DNA of 64,000 nt from the NCBI GenBank assembly GCA_963717945.1, contig CAVQXT010000006.1, forward strand, positions 248,001 to 312,000, read 5' to 3'. How positions within the stretch are numbered: the first letter of the stretch is position 1; every line of letters starts with the position of its first letter. Below are positions 50,403-57,572 of the stretch, piece after piece. The translations under genes and the position numbers were made by a program. The stretch is from FEN-299 sp963717945. GTDB lineage: Bacteria; Acidobacteriota; Vicinamibacteria; Vicinamibacterales; Fen-181. Under the pieces are notes generated by a model that was given only the letters and a program-made list of their open reading frames with translations, was not told the DNA's origin and searched no databases.

Positions 50403-51232
50403 CCGCGGGTTCACGTCGGGACCACGAACACCAGCCCGGGGACGCGCTCGACCGCGCCATCGACCAGACGCTCGGCGCGGCGATGCACGCCCACACCGTG
50501 GACCTGCGCGGGCAGGTCCTGGCGCGCCTCGACGAACCGGCGGATGCCCCGGCCGCCTGGTGGCGCTTCGTGCTCCGTCCGGCGCTGCTCCCGGCGGCCG
50601 GCGCGGCGCTGCTGGTCATCGGCGTCGCCTTCACCTGGCGGCACGTGGACGACACACTGGCGCGGATTGGCTCCCGGCAGCCGACCGCAAGCGTGGCGCG
50701 CGCGCCCCTTCCGCCTTCGCCCTCTGGGCTTCGGCGGACAGGCGTCCCTCCGCCCTCGTCCTCGGCAACCCTAAAGGGTCGCCCTACAACGGCCCACGCC
50801 CTCCCCTCGTCCTCGGCAACCCTGCCCTTCGACTCGGGCGCTTCGCGCCCTCGCTCAGGGCACCCCGAGCAACGTCGAGGGGTGAAGGGTCGCCCTACAA
50901 CGGTCATCCTCGCGGCGTCGCTGCCCGACATGACTGCCACCAGCACGGCCACGGCGGTGGCCGCCGACACCGTCCTCATGGGCGACGACGCGAGCCCGGC
51001 GCCGTCCTTCCCCGGCGCCCCGGCCGGCGATCTCGGCGACCCGATCAAGCCGATGCCGCCCCTCCGCCCCCTCGAGATTCACCCGATTGTCCCGTCGCCG
51101 ATCGTCACGCCGCAAATCGCCGACGCGCCGCCCGTTTCGACGCTGGCGGCGCCAGTCAGCCCGCTTCCGACTGTTGGTGAGATTTCCCGGGATCCGTCGG
51201 ATCCCGGCAAGCCCGGAGGAGTCCGTCAATGA
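50399..51232 (+). CDS. Putative anti-sigma/membrane protein with repeat DNA inserted in frame
   Basis: The start is ATG 50399 in the sigma stop (ATGA overlap), and its own stop overlaps the next gene likewise. The product has 277 residues: cytoplasmic N-terminus (DALDRAIDQTLGAAMHAHTV), one helix at about 65-82 (LLPAAGAALLVIGVAFTW) and an outer region rich in Pro/Ser/Thr. Residues about 105-175 (…SSSATLKGRPTTAH…GVKGRPTTVI…) are encoded by an intergenic dispersed repeat (GGCAACCCTAAAGGGTCGCC) found also at 52935 and 57419. The outer part tolerates such insertion. Anti-sigma role inferred from position. Confidence 0.75.
   Translation: MTAGSRRDHEHQPGDALDRAIDQTLGAAMHAHTVDLRGQVLARLDEPADAPAAWWRFVLRPALLPAAGAALLVIGVAFTWRHVDDTLARIGSRQPTASVARAPLPPSPSGLRRTGVPPPSSSATLKGRPTTAHALPSSSATLPFDSGASRPRSGHPEQRRGVKGRPTTVILAASLPDMTATSTATAVAADTVLMGDDASPAPSFPGAPAGDLGDPIKPMPPLRPLEIHPIVPSPIVTPQIADAPPVSTLAAPVSPLPTVGEISRDPSDPGKPGGVRQ
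50764..50903 (+). repeat. Dispersed GGCAACCCTAAAGGGTCGCC repeats within a coding sequence
   Basis: Copies at 50764-50787 and 50881-50903, with a partial one at about 50815, lie inside the anti-sigma gene and keep its frame. Intergenic copies lie at 52935 and 57419. The core CCCTAAAGGG is palindromic. Confidence 0.8.
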
Positions 51233-51891
51233 AGAACCGACCGATCTCGTTGCTCGTCTTCGCCTGCGCGATCGCGCTGACGTGCGCCGTCCTGCCGGCC
51301 GCAGCCCAGGAGCCCGGGCAGACCGTGAAGGCCGCCATCCCGATCCAGGCACAGCCTCGGGAGCTGGCGCCCGCGCCCAAAGGCGCCTTCAGCGCCGAGG
51401 CCGCCAACGTGAGGATCGAAGTGACGATCACGTACCAGGTGGGCACCGCGGCGCCGGTGAAACGTACGGCCACCCTGACGGTCGCCGATCAGGGCAGGGG
51501 CTCGCTTCGCTCGGGCAACCAGGTGGCCGTGCCGACAACGACGTCATACGTCCCGGCGCCGGCGGCTGTGAAGGGCGACGGCGTGATGGCGGCGGCAGCG
51601 CCGATCCCCACTACCTCGTTCAACTACAGATCCGTTGGACTGAACGTCGACGCGAACAACGTCTACATCCAGGGGGACAAGGCCAAGATGAGCCTCAACG
51701 TCGAGTTCAGCGCGATCGACGAGAAGACGTCCGACTCGGCCGGGCGTCCGCCCTCGTTCCCGACCTTCTCCCAGAATCTCTCGTTGATTCTCGAAAACGG
51801 CAAGCCGCTCATCGTCGGCCAGTCGAGCGACTTCGTGGACAACGTCGAGCGGAGGCAGAGCGTTGAAGTGAAGGCGACGATACTGCGGTAG
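51229..51891 (+). CDS. Exported protein of unknown function, third gene of ECF operon
   Basis: ATG 51229 overlaps the previous stop. The 220-residue product has a signal peptide (LLVFACAIALTCAVLPAAAQ) and then an all-beta mature part: VRIEVTITYQVGTAAPVKRT, ATLTVADQGRGSLRSGNQVA, KMSLNVEFSAIDEK, SLILENGKPLIVGQSSD, RRQSVEVKATILR. The strand pattern is that of Acidobacteria proteins that look like pilin- or secretin-associated beta-sandwiches, but no named domain is recognised. It is probably the envelope protein whose supply the sigma factor controls. Confidence 0.75.
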   Translation: MKNRPISLLVFACAIALTCAVLPAAAQEPGQTVKAAIPIQAQPRELAPAPKGAFSAEAANVRIEVTITYQVGTAAPVKRTATLTVADQGRGSLRSGNQVAVPTTTSYVPAPAAVKGDGVMAAAAPIPTTSFNYRSVGLNVDANNVYIQGDKAKMSLNVEFSAIDEKTSDSAGRPPSFPTFSQNLSLILENGKPLIVGQSSDFVDNVERRQSVEVKATILR

Positions 51892-51999
51892 GGCTGGGCA
51901 CTGTGTGGGGCCGGCCTCTTGGCCGGCCTGCCCGCGAGCCAGGAGGCTCGCGCCACACCTGACCCGGAAGGCTCGCGCCACAAGGGTATGATTGGGGTG

Positions 52000-52878
52000 A
52001 TGGAGTCAAGCACCCCCGCGCTCCGGCGAGCCTGGCAGCGGCACGAGCGGCGATGGGCCGACAACCTGTTCGTCTATGCCGTCGTGTCGAGGCGGAGCCA
52101 CGGCGTGTCGGTGGGGATCAACGTCAACCCGTCCAAGGCGTGCAACTTCGACTGCATCTACTGCCAGGTCGATCGCCAGGTCCCGCCGCGCGTGCGCGCC
52201 GTGAACCTCGAGCAGCTGACCGCCGAGCTCAACACGGTCCTCCAGGCGGCTGCCGACGGCACGTTGTACTCCACGCCTCCGTTCGACGCGCTGCCGCCCG
52301 ATCGCCGCGAGGTGCGCGACATCGCGTTCTCGGGGGACGGCGAGCCGACCACCTATCCCAGATTCAAGGAGGCCGTGGAGATCGCGGCTGCCGCGCGCCG
52401 CCGCTTCGCGCTCGAGGCCACGAAGCTCGTGCTCATCACCGACGCGGCGTACCTGGCGAAACCGTCCGTGCGCGAGGCGCTCGAAGTGATGGACGCCAAC
52501 AACGGCGAGATCTGGGCGAAGCTCGACGCCGGCACCGAGGCCTACTTCCGCCTGATCGACCGCCCGAACGTGTCGCTTGAGCGTGTCCTCGACAACATTC
52601 TCGACGCGGCGAGGCGACGGCCCGTCGTGATCCAGTCGCTCTTCATGCGCGTCGGCGGAGAGCCGATCCCCGAGACGGAAGTCGATGCGTATTGCGGGCG
52701 GCTGAACGATCTGCTCGCGGCGGGAGGCCGGCTCAAGGGGATTCAGCTCTACACCATCGCCAGGACGCCCGCCGAGCCGTCCGTCACGCCGCTCGCCGAC
52801 GCGGAACTCGACAGGGTGGCGGATCAGGTCCGCGCCCGCGTGCCGGTGGAGGTCGAGACGTTTTACGGAGTGGCTTAG
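52000..52878 (+). CDS. Radical SAM protein
   Basis: I choose ATG 52000 (MESSTPALRRAWQRHERRWA); ATG 51988 is also possible. The 292-residue product has the radical SAM cluster motif C-x3-C-x2-C as CNFDCIYC near 48-55, then FSGDGEPTTYPRFKEAVEIA matching the SAM-binding GGE-like motif. Further on come DANNGEIWAKLDAGTEAYF and IQLYTIARTPAEPSV. Related to the Wyeosine-type/MoaA-like group by eye; the substrate is unknown. It uses a 4Fe-4S cluster to cleave SAM. No partner gene nearby indicates the product. Confidence 0.88.
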   Translation: MESSTPALRRAWQRHERRWADNLFVYAVVSRRSHGVSVGINVNPSKACNFDCIYCQVDRQVPPRVRAVNLEQLTAELNTVLQAAADGTLYSTPPFDALPPDRREVRDIAFSGDGEPTTYPRFKEAVEIAAAARRRFALEATKLVLITDAAYLAKPSVREALEVMDANNGEIWAKLDAGTEAYFRLIDRPNVSLERVLDNILDAARRRPVVIQSLFMRVGGEPIPETEVDAYCGRLNDLLAAGGRLKGIQLYTIARTPAEPSVTPLADAELDRVADQVRARVPVEVETFYGVA

Positions 52879-52934
52879 CTGGCTTCGGGCTTCAGGCCTC
52901 GGGCTTCAGGCCGTGTCACGCGCGTGACGCGTAC

Positions 52935-52959
52935 GGCAACCCTGAAGGGTCGCCCTACA
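52935..52959 (+). repeat. Dispersed repeat copy with flanking short repeats
   Basis: GGCAACCCTGAAGGGTCGCC then CTACACACGG. It is preceded at 52880-52912 by CGGGCTTCAGGC(C/CT) short repeats after the radical SAM gene. No gene here. Confidence 0.7.
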
Positions 52960-53004
52960 CACGGTCCGGCTCTTCTCGTACGTAGGCCGGCCCTTTAGGG
53001 CTGG

Positions 53005-54090
53005 CTATTGAATCTGATCCGCCAGCAACCCCACCGCGAGCGCATACGCGTGGGCGCAGTTGTACTGCAGCAGGACCGAGTAGTTGTCGAAGACCAGGAA
53101 GTTGCGCGTGCCGGCGCGGACGAGCGAGGCTGAGGTGGTGGGAGTCGGCAGCGCCCGGCGGCCGATCGCGCGGACGCCGAGCCCCCGCCAGCGCGCGAGC
53201 GTCAGGCCGCCCGTCATCTGGCGCACGGCCTCGCACCCCTCGCCGCGCAGCGGCGCCGCGGCCTCGATCCTCTCCGCGGCCCCGGCCGGAAACGCAACCG
53301 CCACCCCCCACCGCGCCCCCGGTGTCCATCCCCGCTGCTTGAGATAGTTGGCAATCGACGCGAACACGTCCGCCGTCGATCCCCAGATGTCGCGCGCGCC
53401 GTCGCGGTCGAAGTCCTCGGCATACTTGAGGTAACTCGACGGCATGAACTGCGGCTGGCCCATCGCGCCAGCCCACGACCCTTTCATCTTCGAGAGGTCG
53501 ATGTCGCCGCGATCGATCACCTGGAGGGCTGCGAACAGCTCCTCGCGGAACATCGCCGCCCGGCGGTTGTCGTAGGCGAGCGTCGCCAGCGACGCGATCG
53601 TCGGCCGCACGCCGCTGAAGCGCCCGAAGTTCGACTCCAGGCCCCAGACGGCGACGATGACGGCGGGCGACACGCCGTATTGCGCCGACACCTTCTTCAG
53701 CAGGGCCGCGTGGCGCCTGGCCATCTCGCGCGCTATGTTCACCGTCTTCCGGTCCACGTGCCGCTTCAGGTATTGGTCGATCGTCTGCGTGCGCTCGGGC
53801 TGCGTCTTGTCCCGCTCGACCACGACAGGGATCGGCTCCAGGCCGGTGAGCGCCGCGTCGACGGTGCGCTCGCTGATCCCCCTGGCCAGCGCCTCCTTGC
53901 GCAGGTCGGCGAGCCAGTCGGCGAACGGCGGCGGCGCAGCGGTCTCCTGTCCGAACGCAGCCGCGGGGATGATGGCGGTCGCGCAAACGAGCGCGAGAAG
54001 AACGAGGCAGCGGCTGAGGTGGCTCGGAATCACGGTGGCGACATTATCTGACGAGACCCGTTGCAGCGCCACTGCTTCGCGGACGGTCAT
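53005..54090 (-). CDS. Lytic murein transglycosylase, MltB type (SLT_2 domain)
   Basis: The frame starts at ATG 54090; GTG 54033 gives a more typical signal peptide (SHLSRCLVLLALVCATAIIP) and may be the true start. 361 residues from ATG. Mature part: FADWLADLRKEALARGISER, then the catalytic Glu in VWGLESNFGRFSG near 150, and KGSWAGAMGQPQFMPSSYLK and DFDRDGARDIWGSTADVFAS, all typical of MltB. It cleaves peptidoglycan glycan strands giving 1,6-anhydro ends, in the periplasm. The C-terminal part (residues ~290-361) resembles the family's extra region. Complete. Confidence 0.93.
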   Translation of the reverse strand: MTVREAVALQRVSSDNVATVIPSHLSRCLVLLALVCATAIIPAAAFGQETAAPPPFADWLADLRKEALARGISERTVDAALTGLEPIPVVVERDKTQPERTQTIDQYLKRHVDRKTVNIAREMARRHAALLKKVSAQYGVSPAVIVAVWGLESNFGRFSGVRPTIASLATLAYDNRRAAMFREELFAALQVIDRGDIDLSKMKGSWAGAMGQPQFMPSSYLKYAEDFDRDGARDIWGSTADVFASIANYLKQRGWTPGARWGVAVAFPAGAAERIEAAAPLRGEGCEAVRQMTGGLTLARWRGLGVRAIGRRALPTPTTSASLVRAGTRNFLVFDNYSVLLQYNCAHAYALAVGLLADQIQ

Positions 54091-54094
54091 CGGG

Positions 54095-54168
54095 GCGCAC
54101 GGCTGAAGCCGTGCGCTATCTGAGGATATTGAATGGTCATCTGATAGCGCAGGGCTTCAGCCCTGCGC
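54095..54168. repeat. Inverted pair of palindromic repeats (BIME-like)
   Basis: Two 22-base palindromes (GCGCACGGCT/AGCCGTGCGC and GCGCAGGGCT/AGCCCTGCGC) face each other, with CTATCTG and CTGATAG tails between them. The same unit occurs singly at 48853. It separates divergent mltB and the BNR protein. Confidence 0.8.
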
Positions 54169-54241
54169 CCGACAACGCCGAGAGCCAAAGGCCCAGAGCC
54201 GAGAGCCTTCCGTGTCGGTCCCCCGCTGTATACTCGCCGGG

Positions 54242-57200
54242 ATGACGACCAACAGAACCTTCAGCCGCCACCCGCTTATCGGTCTCCTCGCCCTCGCGCT
54301 CCTGATCGGCACGGCCGGCAGCGAGATTCGCACGCCGCTCCTCGCCCAAGCCTCCCCGGGCGCGGTTGTCGATCCTGGCGTCTACAAGGAACTCCGCTTC
54401 CGGTCGGTCGGCCCGCACCGCGGCGGACGCGTCACCGCGGTCGCCGGCGTGCGTGGCCAGCCGTACACCTTCTACATGGGCTCGACCGGGGGCGGCGTCT
54501 GGAAGACCACCGACGCCGGCCACACCTGGCTCAACGTGTCGGACGGCTTCTTCGCCACCGCGTCGATCGGCGCCATCGGCGTCTCCGAGTCGAACCCCGA
54601 CGTCATCTACGTCGGCACCGGCAGCGCCGCGATTAGAAGCAACGTCATCCTCGGCAAGGGCGTCTACAAGTCCGCCGACGCCGGCAAGACCTGGAAGTTC
54701 GTCGGGCTGAAGGACGTCGGGCAGATAGGCTCGCTGAAGGTCTCGCCGCGGGATCCGGACAGCGCCTACGTCGCCGCGCTCGGCCAGCCGTTCGGGCCGA
54801 ACCCCGACCGCGGCGTCTTCCGCACGACCGACGGCGGGCTGACGTGGAAGAAGGTGCTGTTCATCAACGACCACACCGGCGTGGTCTCGCTCTCGATGAA
54901 CCCGTCGAACCCCAAGGAGATCTACGCCGGCGCCTGGCGCGGCGAGCGGCGCCCGTGGACGATCGTCAGCGGCGGCCCGGCGAGCGAAGGGGGAATCTAC
55001 AAGACCACCGACGGCGGCGACACCTGGACGCACCTCACGACGGGCCTCCCGCGAAATCTCGTGGGCAAGGCCGGCGTCGATCTCGCCCCGTCCAACCCGA
55101 CGCGCGTCTACGCGATCCTCGAGGCCCCCGGCGCCGAGGCCGGCGTCTATCGGTCCGACGATGCGGGGGCGACGTGGCGGCAGGTGAGCAGCCAGCCCAG
55201 CCTCATCGCCCGTCCCTTCTACTACACCTACATCACCGTCGACCCGGCGCGCGACGACGTCGTCTACGTCAACAACCTGTCGTTCTGGAAGTCGGCCAAC
55301 GGCGGCAGCACCTGGCGGAGCCAGCCGACGCCGCACGGCGACAACCACGGCATGTGGATCAACCCGGACAAGCCCGACCTCTTCATCCAGTCCAACGACG
55401 GCGGCGCCAACGTCACGCTCGACGGCGGCCGATCGTGGTCTTCGCAGCTCAACCAGGACACGGCCGAGATCTACGCCGTCGGCCTCGACGACCAGTTCCC
55501 GTACCGGATCTACGGCGCGCAGCAGGACACCGGCTGGACGGTGATCGTCCCCAGCCTGCCCCCGACCGGCGAGTCGTTCGACTCGCCGCTGCAGACGTGG
55601 ACGCAGGGCCCGGGCTGCGAGACCGGCCCGATCATGCCCAAGCCCGGCGACCCGAACATCGTCTACGGGTCGTGCAAGGGCGAGTTCACGCGGATGAACA
55701 TGCGCATCGGCCAGGAGCAGCAGCGCTGGGTGCACCCCGAGAACCGCTACGGGCACGCCGCGCGCGACATCAAGTACCGCTTCCAGCGCGTGTCCCCGAT
55801 GGAGATCTCCCCGGCCGACCCGAAGGTCATCTACTACGGCTCGCAGTTCGTGCACCGCACCCGCGACGAGGGGGTGAACTGGGAGGTCATCAGCCCGGAC
55901 CTGACGGCGGCCGAGCCCGACAAGCAGGGGATCTCGGGCGAGCCGATCACGCGCGACATCACCGGCGAGGAGATGTACTCGACGCTCTACGCGATCCGCG
56001 AGTCGGCGCTCGAGCCCGGCGTCATCTGGACCGGGTCGAACGACGGCCCCGTGCACGTCACGCGCGACAACGGCAAGACCTGGAAGAACGTCACGCCGAA
56101 AGACCTGCCGCCCGGCGGGCGCGTGCAGAACATCGAGCCCTCGCCGCACCTTAAGGGCTCGGCCTACATCGCGGTCTATCGCTACCTGCTCAACGACTGG
56201 CAGCCATACATCTACCGGACCGACGACTACGGGACGACGTGGAAGCGGCTGACCGACGGGACCAACGGCATCCCGAAGGACTTCCCCACGCGCGTGGTCC
56301 GCGAGGACCCTGGCTTTGCCGGCCTGCTCTACGCGGGCACCGAGTTCGGCCTGTTCATCTCGTTCGACAACGGCGCCCACTGGCAGTCGTTCCAGCAGAA
56401 CCTCCCGGTGACGCCGGTGACGGATATCCGCGTTCATCACGGCGATCTCGTGCTGTCGACGATGGGGCGCGGGTTCTTCATCATGGACGACGTGATCCCG
56501 CTGCAGCAGGTGGCGGCCGCGGTCGCGGCGGCGCACGGCGCGCCGGTGCAGTGGAAGTCCGGGCTCGCGAACCTGCGCGCGGCGTGGCGCATGCGCTACA
56601 ACCCGATGGGCACACGACCCGATGAGCCGCAGTACCCGCCGCCCGGTGCCTACATCGACTACTTCCTGGCGAGCGACGCGTCCGGGCCGGTGACGGTGGA
56701 GATCCTGGACGCGAAGGGCCAGGTGGTGCGCGCGTTCTCGAGCGAGGCGCCGGCGCGGACGGCGGCGGCACCACGCGCCGAGGCAAGCGACGAAGAGACG
56801 CCGAGGCGCGGCGGCGCGGCGCCGGTCAGGCTGTCGAAGGCGGCCGGCATGCACCGCTTCATGTGGGACTTGCGGATCGCGTCCGCGCCGGGCGCGGGCG
56901 GCCGCGGCGGCGCGCCGCTGGTCGTACCGGGCGCGTTCCAGGTCAGGCTGAAAGTCGGGGACCTCGTCGAATCCAAGCCGCTCGAGGTGAAACTCGATCC
57001 GCGCGTGGCCGCCGACGGCGTCACTCTCGCCGATCTCCAGGAGCAGTTCGACCTGCTGCGGCGGATCCAGGCCGTCTCGGCCGACGCGCGCGGGACGGCG
57101 GCCAGGATCACGCTCGCGCTGGAGGCGTTCTCGCACGGCGGCAACAGCGCCGCGGCGACCTCGCTCGAGGCGCTGCGCGCGAAGCTCGTCACCGCGGGCG

Positions 57201-57361
57201 GCGCTTACCCCGAGCCGATGCTGATCGATCAGTTGTCGAACATCGCGCGCATGGCCGGCAGCGCGGACCAGAAGGTCGGCCGGAGCGCGTTCGAGTACCT
57301 CGGCGAGTTGGAGAAGGAGTTGGCGGCGATCAAGGCGGAGGCCGCCAGACTGGGAGCGTAG
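54242..57361 (+). CDS. Large exported BNR/VPS10-like repeat protein
   Basis: I start at ATG 54242 (MTTNRTFSRHPLIG); GTG 54212 opens the frame earlier. The product is 1039 residues with a signal peptide (LLALALLIGTAGSEI). Residues about 60-760 hold many BNR/sortilin-type Asp-box repeats: GVWKTTDAGHTW, GVYKSADAGKTW, GVFRTTDGGLTW, GIYKTTDGGDTW, GVYRSDDAGATW, IYRTDDYGTTW. These build seven- or ten-bladed propellers. The C-terminal part (VTVEILDAKGQVVRAF...) is an FlgD-like Ig strand set followed by helices. Such proteins are numerous in Acidobacteria; called glycosyl hydrolase by similarity, but no catalytic residues are evident. Confidence 0.9.
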   Translation: MTTNRTFSRHPLIGLLALALLIGTAGSEIRTPLLAQASPGAVVDPGVYKELRFRSVGPHRGGRVTAVAGVRGQPYTFYMGSTGGGVWKTTDAGHTWLNVSDGFFATASIGAIGVSESNPDVIYVGTGSAAIRSNVILGKGVYKSADAGKTWKFVGLKDVGQIGSLKVSPRDPDSAYVAALGQPFGPNPDRGVFRTTDGGLTWKKVLFINDHTGVVSLSMNPSNPKEIYAGAWRGERRPWTIVSGGPASEGGIYKTTDGGDTWTHLTTGLPRNLVGKAGVDLAPSNPTRVYAILEAPGAEAGVYRSDDAGATWRQVSSQPSLIARPFYYTYITVDPARDDVVYVNNLSFWKSANGGSTWRSQPTPHGDNHGMWINPDKPDLFIQSNDGGANVTLDGGRSWSSQLNQDTAEIYAVGLDDQFPYRIYGAQQDTGWTVIVPSLPPTGESFDSPLQTWTQGPGCETGPIMPKPGDPNIVYGSCKGEFTRMNMRIGQEQQRWVHPENRYGHAARDIKYRFQRVSPMEISPADPKVIYYGSQFVHRTRDEGVNWEVISPDLTAAEPDKQGISGEPITRDITGEEMYSTLYAIRESALEPGVIWTGSNDGPVHVTRDNGKTWKNVTPKDLPPGGRVQNIEPSPHLKGSAYIAVYRYLLNDWQPYIYRTDDYGTTWKRLTDGTNGIPKDFPTRVVREDPGFAGLLYAGTEFGLFISFDNGAHWQSFQQNLPVTPVTDIRVHHGDLVLSTMGRGFFIMDDVIPLQQVAAAVAAAHGAPVQWKSGLANLRAAWRMRYNPMGTRPDEPQYPPPGAYIDYFLASDASGPVTVEILDAKGQVVRAFSSEAPARTAAAPRAEASDEETPRRGGAAPVRLSKAAGMHRFMWDLRIASAPGAGGRGGAPLVVPGAFQVRLKVGDLVESKPLEVKLDPRVAADGVTLADLQEQFDLLRRIQAVSADARGTAARITLALEAFSHGGNSAAATSLEALRAKLVTAGGAYPEPMLIDQLSNIARMAGSADQKVGRSAFEYLGELEKELAAIKAEAARLGA

Positions 57362-57572
57362 CGGGCTAGCGGCCCGCGGCTGGCGGCCGGCGGCCGTGCA
57401 CAGGTGCCTCGCCCGCAGGCAACCCTAAAGGGTCGCCCTACACACGGACGGTTTCGCCCGTCAGGACCGTGTGTAGGGCAGGCCTTCAGGCCTGCCAGCC
57501 GCAGGCCGCGAGCCGTGAGCCGCAGGCCGCGAGCCGCCAGACGGTGTCTAATCTCCCATCGGAGGGATGCAC
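57362..57572. repeat. Intergenic repeats including dispersed unit and hairpin
   Basis: 57419-57448 is the GGCAACCCTAAAGGGTCGCC unit followed by CTACACACGG; CCTACACACGG at 57438 pairs with CCGTGTGTAGG at 57468, forming a hairpin that could act as a terminator, though without a T-run. GCCGCAGGCCGCGAGCC-type short repeats follow to 57540. Confidence 0.7.

Noticed and set aside
54137..57136. Minus-strand open frame of 999 codons
   Set aside because: It lies opposite the BNR protein gene, has Arg/Asp/Val-rich low-complexity sequence and no domain. It is a high-GC shadow.
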